A stretch of DNA of 64,000 nt from positions 3,658,001 to 3,722,000 of the forward strand of contig NZ_CP018760.1 in NCBI RefSeq assembly GCF_001913155.1, written 5' to 3'. The position numbers and the translations under genes are program-made. The notes beneath the pieces are model-generated. The model was given only the letters and a program-made list of their open reading frames with translations, made no database searches and was not told the DNA's origin. Shown here piece after piece: positions 18,376 through 27,844 of this stretch (position 1 is its first letter; each line of letters starts with the position of its first letter). The stretch comes from Maribacter hydrothermalis. GTDB taxonomy: Bacteria; Bacteroidota; Bacteroidia; Flavobacteriales; Flavobacteriaceae.

Positions 18376-18402
18376 CGTCATTGCGAGGTACGAAGCAATC
18401 TG
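18376..18402. repeat. dispersed repeat of the CGTCATTGCGAGG type in the leuA-leuB spacer
   Basis: The 27 bases begin CGTCATTGCGAGG and end ACGAAGCAATCTG, a motif that recurs as an intergenic repeat in many bacterial genomes, including Bacteroidota. The identification is from memory of the motif; only one copy is seen in the window. Confidence 0.6.
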
Positions 18403-18480
18403 TTTAATTTATTCTCAATTTTAACTCGTGTGTCAAATTTTGACTAACAATTTTTTGTGCTTTATGTCTTAAAATACTTT

Positions 18481-18513
18481 TGCGCACAGCGCGTCCTGCG
18501 TCCTGCGTTTAGC
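18481..18513. repeat. GC-rich repeat-like patch before leuB
   Basis: TGCGCACAGCGC is followed by GCGTCCTGCGTCCTGCG (18491-18507), a tandem 7-base repeat of GTCCTGC. It is far richer in G+C than its surroundings, lies directly after the leuA stop, and resembles a dispersed intergenic repeat rather than a coding or promoter signal. Confidence 0.4.
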
Positions 18514-18515
18514 AC

Positions 18516-20033
18516 CTAAATAATATTCAACATTTTCTCAGTCGCTTTAATAGCACTTACTGTTTGGTCAGAATCTAAACCTCTTGTGGTAAATTCTTTT
18601 CCGTCTAATTCCCAAGTGATTACTGTTTCGCATAAGGCATCAGAGTTACTTCCTGGCGGTATTCTTACAGCATAATCGGTTAATTTGGGTAATGTTTTTT
18701 TCTTTGCTAGATACACTTTTTTCAAGGCGTTCATAAATGCATCATATTGGCCATCGCCTTGTGCATGCGCTTCGTATATATTACCGTCTACTTCTACAGA
18801 GAGGGTAGTGGAAGGCATTAAACCTTTGGCATGCGTTAATACGTACGATTTTACAAATACTCTTTGTTTATGATCAGTAGTATCTAAAACGTCAGAAATA
18901 ATAAAGGGAAGGTCATCTTTGGTAACGCGTTCTTTTTTATCTCCTAGTTCTATAATTCTAGCAGTAACTTTTTTTAATTCCTCGTCATTCAAGGTTAAAC
19001 CAAGTTCCTGCAAGTTTTTTTGAATATTGGCCTTACCCGACATTTTACCTAGTGCATATTTACGTTTTCTTCCAAAACGTTCTGGCATTAGGTCGCTAAA
19101 ATATAGGTTGTTTTTACTGTCGCCATCGGCATGTATTCCTGCAGTCTGGGTAAAAACATTATCTCCAACAATTGGTTTATTCGCTGGTATAGTAAAACCT
19201 GTAAACGCAGAAACTAACTTACTTACTTTATATAATGAGGTTTCGTTAATCGATATTTCAACTTCTGGTAAAAAGTCATTGATAACGGCTACGGCACTTG
19301 CCATAGGAGCGTTACCGGCTCTTTCTCCCATTCCGTTTACGGTAAGGTGTAAACCATGACAGCCTGCTTTTACAGCTTCCATGATATTGGCAACACCTAA
19401 ATCATAATCGTTATGACCGTGAAAATCGATATGCAGCTTTGGGAATTTCTGTATAATTTCAGACAGATATGCAAATGTTTCGGTATGCGTTAAAATGCCT
19501 AAAGTATCTGGTAATAAAATTCTTTTTACATTCTGAGTTGATAGAAATTCTAAAAACTCAAAAACATACTCTTTTGAATTTCGCATTCCATTACTCCAAT
19601 CCTCCAAATAGATATTATTGATAATACCTCTCTCAGTAGCTTGTTTGAAAATTTCAGCAATTTCCGAAAAATGTTGCTCGGGAGTTTTCTTTAACTGATA
19701 CTTTAAATGGTTCATGGAACCTTTGGTCAGCAAGTTCTGTGAAATTGCACCAGATTTTTGCATCCAATCCAAAGAAACGCCACCATCAACAAAAGTTAGT
19801 ACCTCTATTCGTTCTATGTAACCTTTTGTAGCTGCCCATTCAGTAATTTTCTGAACAGCTTCTAGCTCTCCATCAGAAACACGCGCAGATGCAATTTCAA
19901 TTCGGTCTACTTTTAGTTCTTCTAAAAGTAATTTTGCCAAGGTCAGTTTTTCCAACGCAGAAAAGGATACGCCTGAGGTTTGTTCACCATCCCTAAGGGT
20001 GGTATCCATGATTTCCAACTTTCTTTTTTTCAT
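18516..20033 (-). CDS. leuA: 2-isopropylmalate synthase, LeuA type 2 (alternative: citramalate synthase)
   Basis: The 505-residue protein carries an N-terminal HMGL-like TIM barrel with DTTLRDGEQTSGV (catalytic Arg/Asp), the metal-binding HxH in DFHGHNDYDLG, and NGMGERAGNAPM. A C-terminal LeuA dimer/allosteric domain starts at about residue 370. It condenses an oxo acid with acetyl-CoA. Because it sits within leuC-leuD-leuA-leuB and a threonine dehydratase occurs nearby, I call it 2-isopropylmalate synthase; the same subfamily includes citramalate synthases, so substrate choice is not proven. The C-terminal domain suggests leucine feedback. Confidence 0.82.
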   Translation of the reverse strand: MKKRKLEIMDTTLRDGEQTSGVSFSALEKLTLAKLLLEELKVDRIEIASARVSDGELEAVQKITEWAATKGYIERIEVLTFVDGGVSLDWMQKSGAISQNLLTKGSMNHLKYQLKKTPEQHFSEIAEIFKQATERGIINNIYLEDWSNGMRNSKEYVFEFLEFLSTQNVKRILLPDTLGILTHTETFAYLSEIIQKFPKLHIDFHGHNDYDLGVANIMEAVKAGCHGLHLTVNGMGERAGNAPMASAVAVINDFLPEVEISINETSLYKVSKLVSAFTGFTIPANKPIVGDNVFTQTAGIHADGDSKNNLYFSDLMPERFGRKRKYALGKMSGKANIQKNLQELGLTLNDEELKKVTARIIELGDKKERVTKDDLPFIISDVLDTTDHKQRVFVKSYVLTHAKGLMPSTTLSVEVDGNIYEAHAQGDGQYDAFMNALKKVYLAKKKTLPKLTDYAVRIPPGSNSDALCETVITWELDGKEFTTRGLDSDQTVSAIKATEKMLNII

Positions 20034-20042
20034 TTGTTCTAC

Positions 20043-20071
20043 ATGCCATTTCTCAATTTATAAAATGGCAT
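20043..20071 (-). repeat. hairpin in the leuD-leuA spacer
   Basis: ATGCCATTT (20043-20051) and AAATGGCAT (20063-20071) form a perfect 9-bp inverted repeat. It lacks a U-run on the transcribed strand, so an mRNA-stabilising or processing hairpin between two operon genes is more likely than a terminator. Confidence 0.5.
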
Positions 20072-20116
20072 TGGGTTAGTTAAGGTAAATGCTTTGTACA
20101 GTTTTTATATAGAATT

Positions 20117-20713
20117 TTATAAGGGAGTATTCTCCGCAAATGCTGCAATATCTTTTTTGATGTTTAATAGGTAATCAATATCATCAAAACCATTAAGCAT
20201 ATTGTTTTTCTTGTAATCATTAATGTCAAAAGATTCACTCTCTCCAGTTGGTAGTAAAGTAATTTTTTGCTCTGGAAGATTAACTTCCAATTCAGTAGCT
20301 GGATCTGACTCTACAGCATCAAAAATCTTTTGTAAAAATTCAGCACTTACTTGCACCGGTAATACTCCAATATTTAAGCAGTTACCTCTAAAGATATCTG
20401 CGAAGAAACTTGAGACTACACACCTAAATCCGTAATCATAAACTGCCCAGGCAGCATGCTCACGAGATGACCCAGAACCAAAGTTCTTACCACCTACTAA
20501 AATTTTTCCACTAAATTTATCTTGGTTCAAAACAAAATCCTCTTTTAAAGTATTGTCTTGATTGTAACGCCAATCTCTAAAAAGATTGTCACCAAAACCA
20601 ACACGTTCAGTTGCTTTTAAAAATCGTGCAGGTATTATTTGATCTGTATCAACGTTCTCTATTGGTAAGGGAACCGCAGTTGATGTTAATATATTAAATT
20701 TATCGTATGCCAT
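20117..20713 (-). CDS. leuD: 3-isopropylmalate dehydratase, small subunit
   Basis: The 198-residue small subunit of isopropylmalate isomerase partners with LeuC to convert 2- to 3-isopropylmalate. It has the expected swivelling-domain signature: VDTDQIIPARFLK near residue 20, GKNFGSGSSREHAAWAVYDYGFRCVVS in the middle (two motifs, GSGSSREHA and the following strand), and NCLNIGVLPV. Length is normal. It is preceded by leuC (99-base spacer with an inverted repeat) and followed by leuA (83-base spacer with a hairpin). Confidence 0.96.
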   Translation of the reverse strand: MAYDKFNILTSTAVPLPIENVDTDQIIPARFLKATERVGFGDNLFRDWRYNQDNTLKEDFVLNQDKFSGKILVGGKNFGSGSSREHAAWAVYDYGFRCVVSSFFADIFRGNCLNIGVLPVQVSAEFLQKIFDAVESDPATELEVNLPEQKITLLPTGESESFDINDYKKNNMLNGFDDIDYLLNIKKDIAAFAENTPL

Positions 20714-20719
20714 TTTTTA

Positions 20720-20800
20720 TAGCTTTTTGCTTAGGGCCTTTAGCCTTTAGCATTTTAATTTATAAATTGATTTTTGCTATTGGCCAACAGCCAAAAGCTA
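20720..20800. repeat. inverted repeat in the leuC-leuD spacer
   Basis: The arms are 20720-20738 and 20782-20800, each 19 bases (TAGCTTTTTGCTTAGGGCC and GGCCAACAGCCAAAAGCTA), complementary with three mismatches. Between them is a tandem CCTTTAGCCTTTAGC. The composition looks like a dispersed intergenic repeat inserted inside the operon, or a structured mRNA spacer. Confidence 0.5.
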
Positions 20801-20812
20801 AAGACAAACTTG

Positions 20813-22225
20813 TTACACAAGTTCTACCATTAATTCTCTAGGATCGGTTACTTTTCCGGTAACGGCAGCTGCCGCAGCAACTAACGGACTAGCCAATAAC
20901 GTTCTTGATCCAGGTCCTTGTCTACCTTCAAAGTTTCTGTTCGATGTACTTACAGCTAATTTACCTGCAGGCACTTTATCATCGTTCATTGCTAAACATG
21001 CAGAACAACCTGGCTCACGAAGCTCAAAACCTGCTTCGGTTAAAATATCAAGAATACCTTCTTCTTTTATAGCTGCTTCTACCTTATGAGATCCAGGAAC
21101 CAACCATGCAGTAACATTAGCTGCCTTCTTTCTTCCTTTTACGATAGAGGCAAAAGCTCTAAAATCTTCAATACGACCATTAGTACAGCTTCCAAGGAAA
21201 ACAAAATCAATCGATTTGCCCATCATACTTTCTCCTTCATTGAAATTCATATATTTCAATGATTTCTGGTACGTTGTAGCGCCACCTTGTACGGCATTTG
21301 CCATAGGAATATCATTAGAAATTCCCATACCCATACCAGGGTTAGTACCGTAAGTAATCATGGGTTCAATTAAAGAACCGTCAAAAGTTAATTCTTTATC
21401 GAAAATAGCATCTGCATCTGTGTACAAGGTATCCCAATATGCTTTTGCTTTATCCCAATCTGCACCTTTAGGAGTAAACTCACGCCCTTTTACATATTCA
21501 AATGTTTTTTCATCGGGAGCGATCATACCACCACGGGCACCCATTTCTATACTTAAGTTACAAACGGTCATACGACCTTCCATACTCATGTCTCTAAAAA
21601 TTTCACCTGCATATTCTACAAAGTATCCAGTTGCGCCAGAAGTTGTTAATTGAGAAATAATGAATAAAGCAACATCCTTAGGTGTAACCCCTTTGCTCAT
21701 TTTTCCATTAATATTAATACGCATTCTCTTTGGCTTAGGCTGCATAATACATTGTGTAGCCAAAACCATTTCAACTTCAGATGTACCAATACCGAAAGCT
21801 ATTGCACCAAAAGCACCATGAGTAGAGGTATGTGAATCTCCACAAACAATAGTAGCACCTGGTTGGGTAATTCCATATTCAGGACCTACAACGTGTACAA
21901 TACCATTTTTTGCATGACCTAATCCCCAATACGAAATACCATGCTCATTAGCATTTTCTTCTAGCATTTTTAATTGGTTTGCAGAAAGTGGATCTGCAAC
22001 AGGTAAATGCTGATTAATAGTCGGAGTATTATGGTCAGCCGTTGCGAATGTTTTTTCAGGATGCATTACAGGAATACTTCTATTCTTGATACCTAAAAAA
22101 GCAACAGGACTTGTTACTTCATGAACCATATGCCTGTCAATGAACAGTACATCTGGACCATCTTGTATTTTATGTACTACGTGGGAATCCCACACTTTAT
22201 CAAATAATGTTTTAGTTGCGCTCAT
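20813..22225 (-). CDS. leuC: 3-isopropylmalate dehydratase, large subunit
   Basis: The 470-residue aconitase-family subunit holds the [4Fe-4S] cluster of isopropylmalate isomerase. Cluster cysteines are seen in [13 protein letters not shown] (near residue 349) and GCSACLAMN (C-x-x-C, near 409). Substrate and cluster loops include [28 protein letters not shown] (as [13 protein letters not shown] and [13 protein letters not shown]) and [11 protein letters not shown]. Length is normal. It is the first gene of the leu operon, 105 bases downstream of recG, with its own candidate promoter at 22247-22278. No leucine-rich leader peptide is visible before it, in contrast to ilvD. Confidence 0.96.
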   Translation of the reverse strand: MSATKTLFDKVWDSHVVHKIQDGPDVLFIDRHMVHEVTSPVAFLGIKNRSIPVMHPEKTFATADHNTPTINQHLPVADPLSANQLKMLEENANEHGISYWGLGHAKNGIVHVVGPEYGITQPGATIVCGDSHTSTHGAFGAIAFGIGTSEVEMVLATQCIMQPKPKRMRININGKMSKGVTPKDVALFIISQLTTSGATGYFVEYAGEIFRDMSMEGRMTVCNLSIEMGARGGMIAPDEKTFEYVKGREFTPKGADWDKAKAYWDTLYTDADAIFDKELTFDGSLIEPMITYGTNPGMGMGISNDIPMANAVQGGATTYQKSLKYMNFNEGESMMGKSIDFVFLGSCTNGRIEDFRAFASIVKGRKKAANVTAWLVPGSHKVEAAIKEEGILDILTEAGFELREPGCSACLAMNDDKVPAGKLAVSTSNRNFEGRQGPGSRTLLASPLVAAAAAVTGKVTDPRELMVELV

Positions 22226-22246
22226 ATTCTTTCTAATCTAAGTTCA

Positions 22247-22278
22247 CAAATCTATTAAAAACAAGGGTTTCTTGGAAA
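22247..22278 (-). promoter_or_regulatory. candidate leu operon promoter
   Basis: On the minus strand TAGATTTG (plus 22247-22254) is a perfect TAnnTTTG -7 box. TTTC (plus 22275-22278) lies 20 bases upstream in the place of the TTTG -33 box. Transcription would begin about 15 bases before the leuC ATG, too close for a leader peptide. Confidence 0.5.
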
Positions 22279-22330
22279 TTAACACACTTTAAAATTACGA
22301 TGTTCAACGATAAATGTGTTAAAAATAAAA

Positions 22331-24436
22331 CTAACTAATATACGTCCAAATATTCTTATGCTTCACTAACTGGGCATACATATGTCTAATAATTAGATTT
22401 TCGGGTTTGCTTAAAGATGGATCTTCTTTTAGTAACTCTAGTGCGTAGAAGCGTGCGGTTTTAAGTATATCATTGTCCTTGACAATATCCGCTATTTTTA
22501 GCGATAATAATCCGCTTTGTTGGGTACCCATTATATCTCCTGGCCCGCGGAGTTTTAGGTCTACTTCTGCAATTTCGAACCCGTCATTGGTAACAACCAT
22601 AGTTTCAAGTCTAGTTTTAGCTTCTGCAGATAATTTGTGGCTAGTCATTAAAATACAAAAACTCTGATCCGCACCACGACCTACACGTCCTCGTAATTGG
22701 TGTAATTGCGATAATCCAAAACGCTCGGCACTTTCAATAATCATAACCGATGCATTAGGTACGTTTACCCCAACTTCAATTACGGTTGTAGCAACCATTA
22801 TATGGGTTTCACCACGTACAAATCGGTTCATTTCAAACTCCTTATCCGCTGGTTTCATTTGACCGTGAACTATGGATATCTGATATTTTGGCTGGGGAAA
22901 ATCACGCGCAATACTTTCATAACCATCCATTAAATCTTTATAGTCCATAGCTTCCGATTCTTGGATTAATGGGTATACAACATAAATTTGCCTTCCTTTT
23001 TCTATCTCATCTCTAATAAAGCGAAAAACCTTTAATCGGTTAGTATCATATCTATGTACGGTTTTTATAGGTTTACGACCAGGTGGTAATTCATCAATAA
23101 CAGAAATATCTAAATCGCCATATAAACTCATGGCTAAAGTTCTGGGGATCGGTGTTGCCGTCATAACCAAAATGTGTGGCGGAAATTCGTTTTTATGCCA
23201 TAGTTTAGAACGTTGTGCTACACCAAAGCGGTGTTGTTCATCTATTATAGCCATCCCTAAATTTTTATACTTTACTTTATCTTCCAAAAGGGCATGGGTG
23301 CCAATAAGTATATTTAGCTCCCCACTTTCTAATTGCTCGTGAATTGGTTTACGGGCCGATTTCTTTACAGAACCTGTCAATAAAGCACATGTAATTTCAG
23401 TTCCTTCCAATAATTCAGATATTCCTTGAAAATGCTGATTGGCCAGAATTTCAGTGGGTGCCATTAAACATGCTTGAAATCCGTTATCAATTGCCAAAAG
23501 CATGGTCATTACGGCAACAATGGTTTTTCCAGAACCTACATCGCCCTGTAATAAGCGGTTCATTTGAGCATTACTCCCTAGGTCGGCCCGTATTTCTTTT
23601 ATAACTCGTTTTTGCGCTCCAGTAAGTTCAAAAGGTAATTTGTTAGTGTAAAAATCATTAAAATATTCACCTACTTCTGTAAAGGGAAATCCTTTTATTT
23701 TCTTTTTTCTAGAAAGTTTCTTAGCAATGAGCTGTAATTGAATGTAAAATAACTCCTCAAATTTTAAGCGCCATTGTGCTTTCGCCAATAGCTCCTGATT
23801 CTTGGGAAAGTGAATATTAAATAGAGCTTCACTTTTGGAAATAAGGTTTAAATCAATTAGAATTCTCTCAGAAAGACTTTCATTGAATTTGCCATTAACT
23901 TCTATATAAAGCTGTTGCATCAATTTACTGATGACTTTATTTGTAATTCCTTTATTACTAAGTTTTTCGGTTGATGGATAAACGGGTTGTATGTAAATTT
24001 TTGTTCCTTGCTCATGCTCTTTTAATAGCTCCATCTCTGGGTGTGGCATTGAAAATGTACCATTAAACCATTTACATTTTCCGAAAATTACATACGGCGT
24101 GTTTAGTTTTAAATTTTCGCGTATCCATTTCTGGCCTCGAAACCAGACTAATTCTAATTCTCCTGTTTCATCAATAAATTTGGCTACAAGCCTAGTCCCT
24201 TTTTTTTGTTCAACTGTTTTTATGTTAACTAGTTTTCCAATAATTTGTACATCGGCACTCGTACGTTGTAATTGACCTATTTTATAGTATTGCGTTTTAT
24301 CTATGTAGCGATTAGGGAAAAGATTTAAAAGATCTTGATAAGTTGCAACTCCAATTTCAGAAGCTAAACTTTCCGCCCTATTGGGACCAACCCCTTTTAG
24401 GTAGACAATTGGCGTTTGCAGAAAACTATTGTTCAT
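22331..24436 (-). CDS. recG: ATP-dependent DNA helicase RecG
   Basis: This 701-residue helicase remodels stalled replication forks and Holliday junctions. The N-terminal wedge/OB region (residues about 1-250, with GVGPNRAESLASEIG helix-hairpin-helix) is followed by SF2 helicase motifs: GDVGSGKT (Walker A), APTEILANQHF, DEQHRFGVAQR (DEQH box), MTATPIPRTL, and in the second lobe TTVIEVGVNVPNA and QLRGRVGRG. The C-terminal LRGPGDIMGTQQSG segment is characteristic. It lies upstream of the leu operon on the same strand but probably forms its own unit. Confidence 0.96.
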   Translation of the reverse strand: MNNSFLQTPIVYLKGVGPNRAESLASEIGVATYQDLLNLFPNRYIDKTQYYKIGQLQRTSADVQIIGKLVNIKTVEQKKGTRLVAKFIDETGELELVWFRGQKWIRENLKLNTPYVIFGKCKWFNGTFSMPHPEMELLKEHEQGTKIYIQPVYPSTEKLSNKGITNKVISKLMQQLYIEVNGKFNESLSERILIDLNLISKSEALFNIHFPKNQELLAKAQWRLKFEELFYIQLQLIAKKLSRKKKIKGFPFTEVGEYFNDFYTNKLPFELTGAQKRVIKEIRADLGSNAQMNRLLQGDVGSGKTIVAVMTMLLAIDNGFQACLMAPTEILANQHFQGISELLEGTEITCALLTGSVKKSARKPIHEQLESGELNILIGTHALLEDKVKYKNLGMAIIDEQHRFGVAQRSKLWHKNEFPPHILVMTATPIPRTLAMSLYGDLDISVIDELPPGRKPIKTVHRYDTNRLKVFRFIRDEIEKGRQIYVVYPLIQESEAMDYKDLMDGYESIARDFPQPKYQISIVHGQMKPADKEFEMNRFVRGETHIMVATTVIEVGVNVPNASVMIIESAERFGLSQLHQLRGRVGRGADQSFCILMTSHKLSAEAKTRLETMVVTNDGFEIAEVDLKLRGPGDIMGTQQSGLLSLKIADIVKDNDILKTARFYALELLKEDPSLSKPENLIIRHMYAQLVKHKNIWTYIS

Positions 24437-24548
24437 AACACGAATTTAGATCTAAAGACGTTTAAGTACAAGTAGCAATTGACCTTTTGAATAAAAGTTT
24501 ATAGGAAGTTCATTTTTTTGAAAAATAAAAGGTAAATATATTTACATA

Positions 24549-26633
24549 ATGAAAACATATTTTATTCTATTCATGTTTTTAGCGTTTGGTTTGGGTAATG
24601 CCCAAATTAAACAAGTAGATTTTATAAAGATATCAGCTACAATAACTCCAGACAGTTTAAAAAAGGAAATCGTAGGTGATGCGGTTTATACGTTTTTACT
24701 AAATGAAGAAATTGATTCTATTTATATAGATGCTAAAAATATTGAAGTAGTTGAGTTTAGGTTGGATGGTCGTAAAAAGGATATTTTTAATGATGGTAAA
24801 AGGATCGGTTTTAAAGCACCTAAAAGAACAGGGGAGTATACAGTTCGGATTTCTTACGTTGCCCAACCAAAACAAGCTTTATATTTTGTTGGATTTGATG
24901 ATAGGCTAGCGGGTAATGAACAGATTTGGACGCAAGGTCAAGGTAAATATACTAGTCATTGGTTGCCGTCATTCGATGATATGAATGAGAAAACGGAATT
25001 TGATTTGGAAATTATTTATTACCCGAACAGTACTGTTATAGCAAATGGTAAACTTTTGGAAACTAAAAAAATAGACGACAAAGTTTCATGGGTATTTAAT
25101 ATGGAGAAACCTATGAGTAGTTATTTGGTAGCTTTTGCTGTAGGTAATTATGAAAAACAAGATTTAGTTTCAGAAAGTGGAATTCCTATAGAAAATTATT
25201 ACTATCCTTCTGACGTTTTAAAAGTTGAACCTACATATAGATATACAAAAAGAATTTTTGATTTTTTAGAAAATGAAATTGGTGTTCCATATCCTTGGCA
25301 AAATTATAAACAAATTCCTGTTCATGATTTTCTTTATGCCGGTATGGAGAATACGGGCACAACACTATTTTCAGACGCTTATTTTATCGATGAAAAATCC
25401 TTTAAGGATAAAAATTATGTAAATGTAAATGCTCATGAACTTGCGCATCAATGGTTTGGAAATTTGGTTACTGAAGAAAGTGGCTCACATCATTGGTTAC
25501 AAGAAGGTTTTGCAACGTATTACGCCTATTTAACCGAGAGGTTAATTTTTGGTGAAGATGATTTTTATTGGAAATTAAGTGAAACAGCCAAAACATTAAA
25601 AGAAAGGGCAGATAAAGGAATGGGAGAATCTTTAGTAGATCCTAATGCCGATAGTTTAACTTTTTATGAAAAAGGAGCGTGGGCATTATTTATGTTAAGA
25701 GATGAGATTAAAGATGTTGCATTCAAAAAGGGAATCATTTCTTACTTAAATACCTATAGTTATAAGAATGCTACTGTAGATGACTTTATTAGAGAAATGG
25801 AAAAGGCAAGTGGTAAAAATCTTAACTCATTTAAAGAAGAATGGTTAGAAAGTATCGATTTTCCATATAAAAAGGTTTCCGATTATTTAAGACGGCATAG
25901 TTCATCTTTAGTTCAATATGATACTATAAAAGCCAGTGCCTTAAATACTGAAACGTATTATAAAGATTCTTTGATGACGTCGTTTTGGGATGTTGGTACC
26001 TCTGAGAATTTAAAAAGTCAATTTATTTTAGATTTTAATATTAAGATCAGTGATCTAAAACTAACAGAATTACTACAAAGTAATGATATTAAACCAAGAC
26101 AAAGTTTAGCTATAACACGAGATCCTATTTTTAAAACTTTGAAGCCATTATTTGTAACTATGTTAAAAGATGATAGTTATATTACTATGGAAGCTGCACT
26201 GTACAAATTATGGGTAGAATTTCCAGAAGATAGAATTCAATATTTAAATGAGACTAAAGATATCGTAGGACTGCCTAATAAAAATATCCGCACGCTGTGG
26301 TTGGCATTGGCACTGGTAACTCCATCATATAATTTGGTAAAAAAATCATCTTATTTAAAAGAACTTAACAGCTATACTTCATCTGCTTATCATATGGAGG
26401 TACGCCAAAATGCCTTCCTTTATCTTTCAAATTTAAAAATTTTAGAAGGCGAAGCGTTGGTGAATTTGATTAAATCTACAAACCATCATTCCTGGCAATT
26501 CAGAAATTTCACAAGAAACTTGTTAGACGAAGAATTAAAGGATGAAGAGCAAAGAAAAAAAATAGATTCCATAGCCTTAGTTTTGGATTCTAAGGATTTA
26601 CAGTACCTTAAGAAAAAATTGGAAAAAGAATGA
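24549..26633 (+). CDS. M1 family aminopeptidase, secreted
   Basis: The 694-residue zinc aminopeptidase has a signal peptide (residues 1-18, ending GNAQ). It carries the substrate-anchoring AGMENTGTT motif near residue 265, the zinc motif HELAHQWFGNLV near 297, and the downstream WLQEGFATYYAYL whose glutamate completes the zinc site. It would act in the periplasm or at the outer membrane on peptide N-termini. The C-terminal helical region after residue 460 is shorter than in long M1 enzymes. Its stop overlaps the next gene's ATG by four bases (ATGA), so it is translationally coupled to the patatin lipase. Confidence 0.92.
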   Translation: MKTYFILFMFLAFGLGNAQIKQVDFIKISATITPDSLKKEIVGDAVYTFLLNEEIDSIYIDAKNIEVVEFRLDGRKKDIFNDGKRIGFKAPKRTGEYTVRISYVAQPKQALYFVGFDDRLAGNEQIWTQGQGKYTSHWLPSFDDMNEKTEFDLEIIYYPNSTVIANGKLLETKKIDDKVSWVFNMEKPMSSYLVAFAVGNYEKQDLVSESGIPIENYYYPSDVLKVEPTYRYTKRIFDFLENEIGVPYPWQNYKQIPVHDFLYAGMENTGTTLFSDAYFIDEKSFKDKNYVNVNAHELAHQWFGNLVTEESGSHHWLQEGFATYYAYLTERLIFGEDDFYWKLSETAKTLKERADKGMGESLVDPNADSLTFYEKGAWALFMLRDEIKDVAFKKGIISYLNTYSYKNATVDDFIREMEKASGKNLNSFKEEWLESIDFPYKKVSDYLRRHSSSLVQYDTIKASALNTETYYKDSLMTSFWDVGTSENLKSQFILDFNIKISDLKLTELLQSNDIKPRQSLAITRDPIFKTLKPLFVTMLKDDSYITMEAALYKLWVEFPEDRIQYLNETKDIVGLPNKNIRTLWLALALVTPSYNLVKKSSYLKELNSYTSSAYHMEVRQNAFLYLSNLKILEGEALVNLIKSTNHHSWQFRNFTRNLLDEELKDEEQRKKIDSIALVLDSKDLQYLKKKLEKE

Positions 26634-27544
26634 GAGCTTTGGTTATTTCTGGTGGTGGTAGTAAAGGTGCATTCGCCGGTGGCGTTGCCCAATACCTAAT
26701 ACAAGAGGAAGGAAGAAACTATGATATTTTCGTGGGTACTTCTACAGGGAGTTTACTTATTTCTCATTTAGCATTGGGTAAGTTAGATAAGATTAAAGAA
26801 ATATACTCTAACGTAAATCAAAAAAGTATCTTTAACAATTGCCCTTTTTTAATTAAAAAAATTCATGGAAACGAGGAAATTTCTATTAACCATTGGAACG
26901 TACTTCGCAATTTTATAGTTGGTAAAAAAACATTTGGAGAGAGCGAAAACTTGCGGAAACTTATAGAAAATAGTTTAACCATAGAGGAATTTAAAACTTT
27001 AAAGAATGGTGACTCTGATGTTATCATAACCGTTTCTAATTTGTCTTTAAATCAAGTAGAGTATAAATCTATAAAAGATTGTACGTATGAAGATTATTGC
27101 GATTGGGTCTGGATTTCAGCTAATTATACTCCATTTATGAGTTTGGTTCGCAAAAACGGTTGTGAATATGCTGATGGAGGCTTGGGCAGTATTGTACCTA
27201 TTGAAGAGGCAATAAAAAGAGGTGCAACTGAAGTTGACGTGGTTGTCTTACATACCGAAGTTAATTACTTGAATAGGGTGGCATCAAGAAACCCGTTTGA
27301 ACTGATTACCACAATGATGAGTTTTATTCTGGATAGAATTGAAAGTCAGAATATTAGAATTGGAAAATTAGTTGCTAATCAAAAAAATGCAATAATAAAT
27401 TTATTCTATACGCCCACCATTTTAACTACTAATTCATTAATATTTGACAAGGAAAAAATGACCTTATGGTGGAAACGGGGCTATTTATACGCTAAAAATA
27501 AGAATGAAGAAACGAACCCTATTGAGCCTAATTCCAACGAATAA
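26630..27544 (+). CDS. patatin-like phospholipase
   Basis: The 304-residue protein carries the patatin catalytic dyad: the oxyanion glycine loop VISGGGSKGAFAGG at residues 4-17, the nucleophile elbow GTSTGS near residue 40, and the aspartate in YADGGLGS near 180. No signal peptide is seen, so it is likely cytosolic, acting on phospholipid or lipid acyl esters. It overlaps the M1 aminopeptidase gene by four bases, suggesting a shared transcript, and is followed by a rho-independent terminator at 27582-27612. Confidence 0.9.
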   Translation: MRALVISGGGSKGAFAGGVAQYLIQEEGRNYDIFVGTSTGSLLISHLALGKLDKIKEIYSNVNQKSIFNNCPFLIKKIHGNEEISINHWNVLRNFIVGKKTFGESENLRKLIENSLTIEEFKTLKNGDSDVIITVSNLSLNQVEYKSIKDCTYEDYCDWVWISANYTPFMSLVRKNGCEYADGGLGSIVPIEEAIKRGATEVDVVVLHTEVNYLNRVASRNPFELITTMMSFILDRIESQNIRIGKLVANQKNAIINLFYTPTILTTNSLIFDKEKMTLWWKRGYLYAKNKNEETNPIEPNSNE

Positions 27545-27581
27545 AAGGATTATATTTTAACCAAGTATTACTATATAAAAT

Positions 27582-27612
27582 AAAAAATGCCTTCTTTAAG
27601 AAAGCATTTTTT
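27582..27612. terminator. terminator after the patatin gene
   Basis: AAAAAATGC (27582-27590) pairs with GCATTTTTT (27604-27612). The inside TTCT/AGAA lengthens the stem. T-runs on the plus strand and A-runs on the left make it usable in both directions. Confidence 0.8.
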
Positions 27613-27635
27613 GATTTATATCAATATCGTCTCTG

Positions 27636-27821
27636 TATATGGCTCGTAGCGTGTAAATTAAACAATTATTTTCGGATTAAGCACAAGCCAGATTTTTAAA
27701 TTTTACTATTTATCTTTTTTATTGGAAATCGTCAAATTTAAAAATTTGGCGACTTTTCAAATATGCCTTAAATTCGATTAAGCAACTGCCCAGCTATGAG
27801 CTATATACGTTGTTGCCAGTA
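27636..27821 (+). repeat. foldable repeat element at the 3' boundary of the cassette-like gene
   Basis: Outer arms TATATGGCTCGTAGC (27636-27650) and GCTATGAGCTATATA (27793-27807) pair fully if two G-U pairs are allowed. An inner hairpin TCGTCAAATTT/AAATTTGGCGA (27729-27739/27742-27752) contains another U-G pair. All wobble pairs favour folding of the plus strand. A direct repeat beginning GATTAAGCA occurs at 27675 and 27776. The element ends in TTGTTGCCAGTA (27810-27821), an inverted copy of the motif found at the other side of the gene (28920-28937). Origin is unknown; it looks like a dispersed element. Confidence 0.55.
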
Positions 27822-27844
27822 GTATTTTATTCCATTCTACTCAT

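Noticed and set aside
18481..18513. Tandem GTCCTGC repeats considered as a CRISPR remnant
   Set aside because: There are only two short direct units with no spacers and no cas genes; a GC-rich dispersed repeat is more likely.
18516..20033. Citramalate synthase instead of 2-isopropylmalate synthase
   Set aside because: Operon context with leuBCD and a nearby threonine dehydratase favour LeuA, though sequence alone cannot exclude it.
22281..22320. Inverted repeat AACACA.../...TGTGTT between recG and leuC, considered as terminator or leu attenuator
   Set aside because: The stem is interrupted, no U-run follows on either strand, and no Leu-rich leader frame exists; the leu promoter candidate lies downstream of it.
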